15,931 bases of DNA, from NCBI GenBank assembly GCA_001430745.1, contig KQ482042.1:2025765-2041695 (forward strand), in the 5' to 3' direction. Shown here piece after piece: positions 1 through 9,600 of this stretch. The stretch comes from Auxenochlorella pyrenoidosa. Its lineage: Eukaryota > Chlorophyta > Trebouxiophyceae > Chlorellales > Chlorellaceae. The translations under genes and the position numbers were made by a program. The notes below the pieces were generated by a model that was not told where the DNA came from, made no database searches, and saw only the letters and a program-made list of their open reading frames with translations. Each line of letters starts with the position of its first letter. Within the stretch, counting starts at the first letter, position 1.

Positions 1-231
1 CGACGATGCATGCCATGAGCAGCAGGGCTGGGAGTCATCACCCTGCACCTGGCAACGCGGTCGGTGCACTTTCCGCCGGCTTTTGCTGGCCTGGCAGACC
101 AGGGGCGGGATGCAGAGCAGCAGGCAGGCCGCAGCCCCACAGTGTGTGTGTATGGTACATGGGGTGGGGGTGTGGGATGGGATTCCAGCCAGCAGGCAGC
201 ACCAGGTTGTGAGAAAGGGGCGCAGGCTCAC

Positions 232-2831
232 AGAGGATGAAGGTGGCCACGCGGTCGCCGCAGGTGGGGCCGCCCTGGCTGGGGCCGCAGCGCGGGCCAC
301 CCGAGCGCTTGAGGAAGTCGAGGCAGGCAGCGTCGGCCTTGTTGCCGGTGCCCTGGGGGCCGTCCATGCAGTGGTCATTGTGCCTGCAGGGGGGTGCCCG
401 GTGGGGTGGGGTGGGTGGGCGACTGGCGGGGCCAGGTGGGCAGCTCAGGTTGGAGATCCGGCTAGGAGCTGGATGTATGTGCGCAGGCAGGGGGTCCCGA
501 CTGCTCTGGGCATCTTGCCAGCATACCGCCCCCGCCGACTCACGCCTCGTACTTCTGGCCGTTTTGGTAGTTGAGCACTGCAGGGAGGAGGGGCGCCGCA
601 GCCTGAAGCTCAGGCTGGAACTCAGGCTCTGCACCCTTGGCGCCGCGATGCACGGTTCCCGGCCCCCCGCATGCGGCGCGACTCGAGAAGCTGGCCTGCC
701 CCCACCCAGGCACCCACCATACAGGCCTTCCCCAAACTTCTCGGGGACGCCCATGGTGCGGTGGATGCGCTCCTGCAGTGCGGCGTGAAGCAGAGCAGGG
801 GAGGGGAGGCTGAGCAGCAGGGGGGCCAAGGAGGTGGCGCCGCACGATGAACAGAAGCCAGCCGTCAGGCTCGCTGGCCTGACAACCATGCAGCTCGGGC
901 AGCTTGGCATGGCAGCAGGGCTTGCAGGAAGCCGCGTTTGCGGCGCCAACACGCGTGGTGCCAGCGGCGACTGCCGCCCTTCCAACCAGCGCTGGCAGGA
1001 CCAAGTGCCGGCCGGCGGGCAGGCGGCCAGGCCCCCCCACCCACCGTGATGCCGGCAATGACGTCGTCCGTCTCCGGCCAGAAGCCAAAGGAGGTGCGGA
1101 TGTCGTGCACGCTCTCCTCGCCCTCCGCAACCAGCACCTGCAGGGCAGGGGGGCGGGCTCGAGCGCCGGGCGGGGGGGCTGTATGAGCGACCGGCGGCAG
1201 GGCGGCAGCCCTGGGCTCAGCAGCAGCAGCAGGGAAGCAGCCCCCGCCCCCTCCACTGCTGGTTCCCCTCACAAACCGCACCCCGCCCCCTCCCCCCTCG
1301 CCTCTGAGCGCTCCAGGTTGTCCCGCGAGATCTTGATCATGTGATCCACCTCCTCGGGGGACAGGAAGGAGGGCAGCAGCATCTGCGGCCAGGCAGGCAG
1401 TCGCAGGGGCACGGCGCGGCTGGCGCAGCGTCAGCGTGGGGGCTACGAGGGCTGTGTGTGCAGAGGGGCAACGGGCGCGGCGCAGATCGGAGCCGCCGCG
1501 CCCACCCTGCCTCAAGTTTGCCCCTGCTTGGGCCTGCCTGCCACCATGAGCGCTGCGTCCACCCTGCCCTGCAACGCCGTGGGTGCACAAGGGCAGAGCG
1601 GCTGGGCGGCGGCGGCGTGGCTGGCGGGCACGCACCACTCGCGGCTTCTCGCGGCTCAGCACTTGCACCCAGGGGTGGCTGGCGGCGTAGTCGTAGACAG
1701 CCTCTGTCAGCTTCCAGGAGCCCTGGCGCCAGGGAGGGGCACGGGGTGGCGCAGGTGAGGGTCAAACCAGGAGCGCGGCCCGCGACAACGGCATCTGCCC
1801 CAGTCGTGGGCCGAGGAGGGGCCGCACCAGCCTGGCCGGCTTCTCTCGAGCAGCGCCACGTGCAGGTGGCACACAGAGCCGGCGAAGCCAGCCGCAGAGG
1901 CCGCAGCACGACCCCCCTTACCGTCAGCTCATCCTCCGTCGCCTCTGGCCAGGGCGGCAGCGCCAGGTAGCGCGCATGCACCTCGGGGTCAAAGGCAGCG
2001 GCCGCGTGGGCGCCGGTGTCGCGGTCCGGGTCCGGCACCTCGCGCTCCCCGGTCCCATCCTCTGTGCCCTCCACCACAGCCTCTGCCACCGCGTCCCCCG
2101 CCTGGGCGGCCCCCCCTGCCTCCAGCAACGCGCGATCGCCGGCTGCTGCTGCTGCGGCCCCCGCCCCCTCCTCCCCGGGCGGCAGGGACGCGCCGGGCGG
2201 CAGATTATAGTGCTCGTCGCAGGCCTGCAGACGCGGGATGGTGGCGGGAGGGACCGCACGCTCGAGCCAGCACAGAAACGTGTCGCCCTTCTGCACGCCT
2301 GCCAGGCATGCCGCATCGCGTACCCCACGCTTGCTCGCGCTTGCGCTGAGCAAGCTCACCCCCTGCCCTGCCCACCTGCTCAAACACCTCCTCCTCCTCG
2401 CGAGTGAAGGCCACCCGCGGCAGCGGCGCCTGCGCCTGCGCCTGCGCTGCTCCCTGTGCATCAGCAAGCCCAGCCTGCGGCTCGGGCGGCGACTGCGGCT
2501 GGTCTGCCGGTGCCGGCGCCAGGCTGCTGATGCCGAACCGTGGCTGCGCATACTGCGCATACAGCACGCCGCCTGCCACCGCCAGCACTGCTAGCAGCAG
2601 GAAGACGGGCGGGCCACCGCCTCCCTTGGCTGCCTCTGCCTCCTTGCTGCCATTCTTGCGGCCGCCAGCAGGCTTGGTGCCAGGCGAGCCTGATTCGTCG
2701 CGGATGGGGTGCGAAGCCACAGGGGGCGTCAGGGCGTCCTTCTCTGGGGACGTGGAAGGGGAATCAGCAGCCTCGGCGGCGGCGGCGGCGGCACGGGTGC
2801 TGCGCCGCGTGGTCCGCGCCGGCGTGGACAT
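232..2831 (-). CDS. Prolyl 4-hydroxylase, membrane-anchored (3' part beyond window)
   Basis: This is a 2-oxoglutarate/Fe(II) dioxygenase predicted to hydroxylate peptidyl proline in the ER/Golgi; in algae and plants such enzymes act on cell-wall Hyp-rich glycoproteins. Exons on the minus strand are 2831-2376, 2290-1922, 1722-1636, 1382-1302, 1137-1045, 772-718, 577-544 and 383-232, and all phases match. The intron after 232 runs off the window. About 443 residues are visible. A hydrophobic anchor lies at residues 76-92 (VFLLLAVLAVAGGVLYA) after a basic Ala/Ser-rich tail, which fits a type II membrane protein. A long Ala/Glu/Pro-rich stalk follows to about 275. The catalytic domain starts at GSWKLTEAVYDY, then LLPSFLSPEEVDHMI, DIRTSFGFWPET and YQNGQKYEAHNDHC, giving the iron-ligand HxD pair H393/D395. 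It continues to GDRVATFIL. The distal His and 2OG-binding Lys would be in later exons. Intron 4 needs a GC donor at 1301/1300. The start ATG at 2831 is the first Met of the open first exon. Confidence 0.85.
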
Positions 2832-3570
2832 GGCGCACTGGTTGACAGATTCCAGCTGTGAAGGTGCTCAGCTGCTTGCTTGAAAGCGTCACCCGACAGC
2901 CTGGCTGCAAGGAGGGGCAGGGGCAGCAAGTGGAAGACGGATTCTGCGGCGGCAGGGAAGGGTGCAGCACCAGTGGTGGCGCCCAGCGTGGTCGCGTGAT
3001 AAACCCATCTTCTCGCGTTATCAGTGGCAGCTGCAGCAAGCAAAAAGCAATCAAGAGCGAACAGACCGCAGGGCCGGGGGGCCACAAAGCTGCAAAGCCC
3101 TCCCACCTGCGCGATGGCACGCCCTGTGGGCTTTACTCACAAGCAATGCCTGACTGGCGCTGCCAGCAACGCCTTGCTGAGCGGGCGCTGGCCGGGAAAG
3201 CAAAAGCGCCGCACCAGCGCTTGCGAGGCCTGCTGTCGACCGCCAACGTTGTGTGGCGTGTCGACGAACTACTGTCGCAAGTTACGAGGTGGGTAGCGGC
3301 CCTATACATCGCTTGCCAGACTGCCAGCGGGGCGCGCCATCGCCGGCCTGCCACTTCCGCCGTTCTAGCCCATCCTGCCACCCAGTGCAGAGTGTGCTCA
3401 CCTTTTCAGCTCTCTAGCCTGCTTTCGACCCTCAGAAGAAGCCTGCAGGGAGCCTCAGGGGCCCGCAGAGGCCTGCCTTCTCACCTCCCCGACCCGTTGG
3501 CAGTTCCGAGGCCGGCCTGCAGCCTTGGCAGCAGCTTGGAGGCCCCACCCCAGGCTAGGACCTTGCCAAA
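2832..3570. promoter_or_regulatory. Shared intergenic region of the divergent P4H pair
   Basis: These 739 bp separate the start codons of the two head-to-head prolyl 4-hydroxylases, so both promoters and 5' leaders must lie here. I see no convincing TATA box next to either start. The most regular element is a pair of inverted TGATAA/TTATCA motifs at 2997-3002 and 3018-3023. A 247-codon plus-strand open frame crosses most of the interval, but it has no recognisable domain and overlaps the second gene's start, so I treat it as chance in GC-rich DNA. Confidence 0.55.
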
Positions 3571-6457
3571 ATGCTGCGGGGCAGTCCCAGGCGCCCAATA
3601 GGCATCCTTGCAACACGCCGGCAACCGCCGGCGCTACAGCAGCGACGGCACAGCTACCCTTTGCTGGCAGCTGCTGCCGCTGTCCTGTTGTTGGCATCCT
3701 CTGGGGTGGTGCTGTTCAGGCACCTGGGGGCGGGCAGCCTGCCTGACCAGCAGGTGCAGCCGGTGGCAGGTGCAAGCGGCGGCTACAGCCACGGCGCCCA
3801 CCGGGAGCTTCGGGAGCACCACCTTGGTTCCAGGCCAACCAACACTCTGTCCAGAGAGACAGGGGACGACCCGGGCCTCAGTGCCAGCGTCACGGCCGGC
3901 AACCAGAGCACGAGCGGGCTGCCGACGGGCAGCGCAGACGCTGTCTCCACAGAGGCAGCAGCCGTAGATGGCGGCGGTGCTGTCGGGGATGCCGGCGAGG
4001 TCACAGCCCCCAGCAGCAGCAGCGGCACAGGCTCCTGGGGGAGCGGGACTGCCCACGGCGCTGATCACAGCGATACCACTCCGCAGCCGGCGGCGTCGCC
4101 TGCCCAGGCACCTGCAGCAACGCAGCCATCGGAGGCTGAGCTGCACGGGGGCTGGAAGCTGAGCCGAGAGGTGGGCGAGCGGTCTGGCCGCGGGGGTCGC
4201 CTGCCTGTTCGGTTGCGGGGCTGGGCCAGGCAGTGTCGTTGCAGGCTGGCAGCAGCGCCTACGCTCGCCCTTCCAACTGCTTGATTGGCGCGGTGGCAGC
4301 CTCCTCCACTCGTATTCATGCCGCTCTATCCTCCTGCATGCGGCGCCAGAACCCACCTCCCTGTGCCCGAGATCAACCCTGCACGCAGATCTTTGACCGA
4401 GCCACCAAGCACCCAAACGTCACCGTCGTCTCCTGGGCCTCCCCTCGGGTGCTGCTGGTGCGCGACTTCCTGGCCCCAGACGAGGTGGAGCACCTGCTGG
4501 CGCTGGCAGAGGGTGCGCCAGATGCAGCAGGGCTATCCGGCGGCTGATGTGCAGTCTCCGCCCGGCGGGTGCTGTTCGAGGCGGCGGCATCAACGTCTTG
4601 GACCAGCACGACTTTAAAAAAAGTGCCTGTGCAGGAGCCTGCACGCCCGCAGGCTCGGCGACTAGCATTGCCGCCAGCACTGCACACAGGTCCTGGCTCC
4701 TCGAGTCGCTCCAGCTGTCAACATCTTGCAATGTCTGCCTGCATTCCCCAAGCTGTGCTGCCGCAGGCGGCTACGAGCGCTCCGAGGTGGTTTCCGACGA
4801 CACCCAAGTCTCCTCGGCACGGACGTCCAGCGGCGTCTGGCTCAGCGGGCAGCGCCGCGACGCCAAGGCACGGCTGGGGCAAGAACAGCCACCAGGCCTG
4901 GATGTAGTGCCCACTGCTCTGCATTCCGGGGCTGCAAGTCTTGCCTGGTCCCACCTTTGGAGCAGCCGGACAGCACTGCATCGCTGAGGGGGCCAGAGGG
5001 TTGGCTTCCCCCCCCTTCAGGTGCTTGAGGTGCAGCACTGCATCCACGACCTCATGGGCATACCGGATACCTTTGGGGAGTCGATCTATGTGCTGAGGTG
5101 AGGGCTGGGCACTGAGCTGCACAACAGGCCGCTCCAAGGGCTCGGCCACTCCTGTGGCAGCGAGGCAATACCGGCAGCGCTCTAGGGTGGGAGCCCCCGC
5201 CTTGCCGAAACTTTGCCACGGGTGCTGGCGCCGCTGATGTGGCAGCCGTGCCCACTGCCACATCTCCGCAGGTACGGCCTGCACCAGCGGTACGACGTGC
5301 ACACCGACCACTGCAGCGTGGTGAGGACCTGCATGGGGCTCTGCCTGTGCCCTGCTCTCCCAGGGCGCCTCTCAGGATCCGACTCTGGGCGCAGCTTGAG
5401 GGTGCATACAGAGTGGGCACAGCCCAGCAAGCTGCCAATCAGGCCGGGCCCGGCCCCTGCCCAGCCCCTGAACTTGCGTTCCCGGTGGCTGGCTCCCTTT
5501 CGTGCAGTCCCCTGGCGACCCCGGCGGCGCCTCTGCCTGCCAGTCCTTCCTGCAGCGTGCCGGCGGGCCGGGGTGCGGGCCTGGCGGCGGCGGGGTGACG
5601 TGCGGCGACCGCCTGGCCACCTTCATCCTGTACCTCAGGTGTGCGGGGTGGGACGAGCAGCGGCAGAGCGCTTGAAACCGCCCCGCTTTCCCTGAAAATC
5701 TGCTGGCGAGTGCGGCGGCAGACTGGGGTGCTTTTAAGCAGCTCCATCAGGGCATGGGCTCTGAGCGCTCGCGAGAGCACCCCACCAAACCCTCTGTGCG
5801 GCCGGGCGCCTGCAGGTCGCCAAAGCGCGGCGGGTCGACCGTCTTCCCACTGGCCACCCAGTACATCAGGCCCCAGGTCCCGGCACCCGGTGCACCCGGC
5901 ACGCCTGGCGCAAGCGAGGCAGCCGTCTCAGTGAGGCGCTCCCTGCAGGGCGACCCAGAGGCTCAGCCAGAGCAGACGGAGCCTACGCCCGGGGCTGCTG
6001 GCGGCAGTGGCAGCCTGGAGGCTGAGCTGGGCGTGCCCGAGTACTGCCGGCAGGGGGCGCCCTTCCTGCAGGTGTCGCCGCCACCCGGCTCCGCCGTGCT
6101 CTTCTGGTGAGCTCCCCATCCGCCTGGGCCTGCTGCTGCTATGTGCATGCGGTTGAGTGGCCGCCAGCCTGTGCCACTGCCGCTTCCTGCAATTGGGCGG
6201 CTACCTGAAAGCCGCTGCTTTGCGCGCCGCGCACTCGGGGTGCTCTCGTGGCAACCCCACACAGACCGCAGCGCCGACACGCACCTGGCAACCCCCCCCT
6301 GCTTGCATGGAGCAGGGACTTTGTGCCGGCCGGAGACATGTACCAACTTGGGGAGCTGGCCACCCCAGACCCCTCCTCCCAGCACGGCGGCTGCCCCGTG
6401 CTGGCGGGGGAGAAGGTGATTGCAACCAGATGGGTGCGGGCCAGCCAGTTTGCCTGA
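3571..6457 (+). CDS. Prolyl 4-hydroxylase, type II membrane protein
   Basis: This is a complete second prolyl 4-hydroxylase of 504 residues in eight exons: 3571-4170, 4389-4512, 4767-4867, 5021-5097, 5272-5320, 5508-5638, 5816-6106 and 6316-6457. Phases match throughout. The start has a good context (CAAAATG) and is followed by a basic segment and a membrane anchor at residues 30-49, then a Ser/Gly/Pro/Ala-rich stalk to about 190. The catalytic domain contains SPRVLLVRDFLAPDEVEHLL, ARTSSGVWLSG, YDVHTDHC with iron ligands H311 and D313, GDRLATFILYL, GGSTVFP, GSAVLFW, and HGGCPVLAGEK with the third ligand H481. K491, ten residues later, is the expected 2-oxoglutarate-binding lysine, so the enzyme looks catalytically intact. 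It probably acts on secretory proteins in the ER/Golgi. Oddities are a roughly 60-residue Pro/Ala/Glu-rich insert after TVFP, an extra four-cysteine segment after HxD, and a GC donor at 4868/4869. Homology is sure; the substrate is not known. Confidence 0.88.
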
Positions 6458-6679
6458 TGCAGCCCGCCTCGCAGCCACGCGCATGCCTCTTGCCAAGCCC
6501 TGTGACGGGAGCTGCAGCGCTCCTTGCACAGCATCGCGTGCGTCCGACATGTTGTGTGTGGGGGGCTTGTGTAATACGCGACCTCGCAAGGTCTGGCCGG
6601 AGTACATCAGAGCGCGGTCAGACCGTGGCAATGCCTGCACAGCCTTGCGGCGTACAGCCTGCTGCGTCGCGCCGCTGCC
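6458..6679. other. Convergent 3' intergenic region
   Basis: These 222 bp separate the stop codons of the plus-strand P4H and the minus-strand PUB gene, so the two 3' UTRs must meet or overlap here. The plus strand has one candidate poly(A) signal (TGTAA at 6570). I see no TGTAA on the minus strand before the P4H stop codon, so the PUB transcript may use another signal or run into the P4H 3' end. Confidence 0.5.
6570..6574 (+). terminator. Candidate poly(A) signal TGTAA
   Basis: TGTAA is the usual poly(A) signal in green algae such as Chlamydomonas and its relatives. This copy lies 113 nt after the stop codon of the plus-strand prolyl 4-hydroxylase, a sensible 3' UTR distance. It is the only copy I see on this strand between the two stop codons. 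A five-base motif can occur by chance. Confidence 0.5.
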
Positions 6680-9600
6680 TCACAGCACGCCGAAGAAGGG
6701 ATTGTTCAGTGCCGAGTTGAGCTGCTCCCCCGCCACCTCCAGCACCAGCCTGTTCACCTGGAGGCGGTCGGAGGAGGGGGGGGGGGCAGAGAGGAGGGGT
6801 GGGGAGCGCAGCTTGGCAGGCATCAAGCTGGCATACCAGGGCAGTGCAAGCTGCAGCGCCTCCATCAGAGTGAGGAAAGAGGGCTGGAGGGCTTGACCAG
6901 GGGCCAAGGGCAGTGGCTGCTGCCCCACCCCTGTTGCCACGCCTCTCATCGGTGGGCCTCCCGTGCTGCAAGCAGCCTAGAAGCCCGCAACGGCACAGCA
7001 GAGAGCGCCCCCCCCCCCCCCCAACCCACCTTGTCTTCGGGCATCTCCAGGCCCTCCCCCGACTCGTCCTTCTGGAAGCCCGCCAGCAGCAAAAAGTCGA
7101 CTGCGCCGCTGAAGGCCGCCACGCGCTGCTGGATGGCCGGGTTGGTCAGCCGCACGCGGCGGAACTTGTCCTCCCCTGCAGGTAGAGCGGCAGGTGGAGC
7201 GACAGGGGCGCCGCCAGCCGGGTTTGCAAGCGTCGTCCTTCCCATGCAGTGCGCAGCCAACTGGCGCTAGCCGATGTGATGCAGACCCCAGCAGGCGCAG
7301 CGCGCACCAGCAAAACCGCACGAGCCGCAGGCGCCGCCGGGCGCGCCGTGCCCCCGCCCAGCGGGGCCGCTCACCCGGGTTGTTGTACACGTTGCCGCAC
7401 ATCTTGAGCAGCGTCTGCCAGCAGGTCTTCAGCGCGTCGTCCTGCCCCGGGTGCGCCTTCTTCATGTCCACCAGCAGCCCCCGCATCTTCTCCCCCACTG
7501 CACAGCACGCAGGCGGCAGGTCGGTACATGAGCCGCGCAGCCCACACAAAGCTGGGGTCGCATGCCAGCACAGAACCCCGCGCACGCCCCAACACCTGCC
7601 TGGCGTCGTTTCACAGCGCCGCGAGGCATGACACGCAAAAACGGCTGGACAGGGCATATGCTGCGTTGCACAACCCTCGTGCACCCACCTTCCACCGGTT
7701 TGATGGGCAGCTTGCGCTTCCGCTCCTCCTCTGCCTTGGCCTGCGGGGGGCGGAGGGGCGTCCGGGCACGGGGCTCGTGTATCTGGCGGCAGGAATTGCA
7801 AGGACCACAGCCCAGCTTCCATCCACGCCCCGCTTGCCCAGCTGTGCACCATCACAACCTCAGCCCCCCTCGCGGTGGCGTCTGCGCCTGCCCGCGGCGG
7901 CCTCTGCGCCTGCCCGCCGCCCTGCCCGCCTCACCGCCGCCTTGCGCCGCTCCTCCTCCTTCTCCTCCTCCGTCAGCTCCTCGGGCAGGCCCAGCTTGCG
8001 CCGCCGCTCTCGCCGATCCTCCTCTGCAGCCAGGTTGGGGGCATGAACAGCAGCGGTTCCCTGCACGAACTAGACTGGGAGCGGCCGCCGGCTGACGAGC
8101 AAGTCGTGCTGTCTGCTCGCTCGCGTATGGTGCAGCAACCGCGAGCGCTTGCGCGCGTCACGCCCCAACGGCCGGCGCTCACCCAGCTTGAGGCGGATCT
8201 TCTCCCGCGCCCGCGCCTCCTCCTCCTTCTCCCGCTGCCGCGCCTCCACCATGCGCTTCAGCCGCAGCTCCTCCTCCTGCCGCGCCGCCAGCGCCAGCTC
8301 CTTGCCAGCCCTGGCGTGATGGGCAGGCAGGCGCGGGACCATCATGCCAGCGGAGCCTGCCGCAGACAAACAGCGTGGGTGCTTGTGCCGCCCGCGGCCT
8401 CTCTCATGGCCAAACGCACTCGAACCTTTCGCACACGCACACGCGGGCAGCACCACGCCCTCACCTGATGCGCTCCTGCTCCCGCAGCCGCTCCGCCTCC
8501 CTCTCCTCGCGCTCGCGCCGCTCCCGCGCCCTGCAGGCAGCGCCGCGCTCGTGCGCAGATATACACAATATGCCTCCGGCAGCTGTCTGCAGCAGGCAGC
8601 AGGCAGGCAGGCATGCTGTAGGTCTGCCACCGCCTGCTGGTTCCCCGTCCCCCTGCTGCCACCCGCCGCCCTGCGCCCCTGCCTTGCTTCCCACCCCACC
8701 TGCGGATGAGCTCTGCTGCTGCGGCCTTGGCCTCCTCGGGGCTCAGCTTCTTCTTGGGTGCGCTCTGCGGGGCGACCACGGCGGAGGTGCTGTAGGCAGC
8801 CCGATGCAGTAGGCAGGCAGGCAGGCAGGTAGTGCGTAGGGCGAGGGGTCTGAACACTCGACAGCCGCCTGATCCAGCGCCGCATGCAGGAGCGCAGGGG
8901 CGAAGCAATCAGCAGGTGCATGCCCGCCTGCCTGCCCTGCCCATGCCCCCTTGCCTTGGGCACCATGAGCGGCTCATCAATGTCGGCATCCTCTGCATGC
9001 TCCTCCAGCCTGCACGCCCCCGGGTGACACTGGCTCTGGCAGCCCTCAAGTGCTGTCACAACAAGCTGCATGGCATGCACAGGAAGCGCTGGCACGCATG
9101 CACCATCGCCAAGCAGGAGGGCCCGCAGCCTCTGGCTCAGGAAGCGCAGCAGCCCACCAGCCCAGCGCTGCCTCCAGGCTGCCGCCGCTGTGGTACAGGG
9201 CGCGCGTCGCCCTGTTGGCAGGGAAACCCTGCGGGGCGCGGGGCCATGGGTGCGGCGGCGTGGCAAGCTCAGGCATGGCAGGCAGGGCGCGGTCGCCTGC
9301 TCCCCCTGGGCGGTTGACAAACAGTGCTGGCAACATGTGCACACCAGCCGCAACCGCCCGCTGTGGCCGTGGCCCTGCCTCGCTGGCAGCAGGCAGCCCA
9401 GCCGGGAGGCGCCGCCCACGTGGCCAGCCCCCCCGGGGCGCTGCGGTGCACCCACCATGTCCTCCATCTGCTTGAGCAGCTGGGCATCCACCTCTGCCGG
9501 CACCTGTTCCTCCGCCTCGCCGGTGCTGCCGGCCTCAGCCCCCGCCTCATCTGCCTGCGCCGCCTTCATCTGCGCCTCAGTGTCCACGGCCTCCGCCTCG

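Noticed and set aside
38..985. Minus-strand open frame of 315 codons at the left end
   Set aside because: It contains two real P4H-1 exons (exons 6 and 8) joined by intron sequence, so it is not a separate gene.
1337..2560. Minus-strand open frame of 407 codons
   Set aside because: It covers P4H-1 exon 2 but reads through its introns and other exons in the wrong frame.
2858..3601. Plus-strand open frame of 247 codons between the two P4H genes
   Set aside because: It has no recognisable domain, is rich in Arg, Cys and Ser as expected of chance frames in GC-rich DNA, and overlaps the well-supported P4H-2 start.
8070..9587. Minus-strand open frame of 505 codons
   Set aside because: It is a read-through of several exons and introns of the PUB gene; only parts of it match the spliced reading frame.
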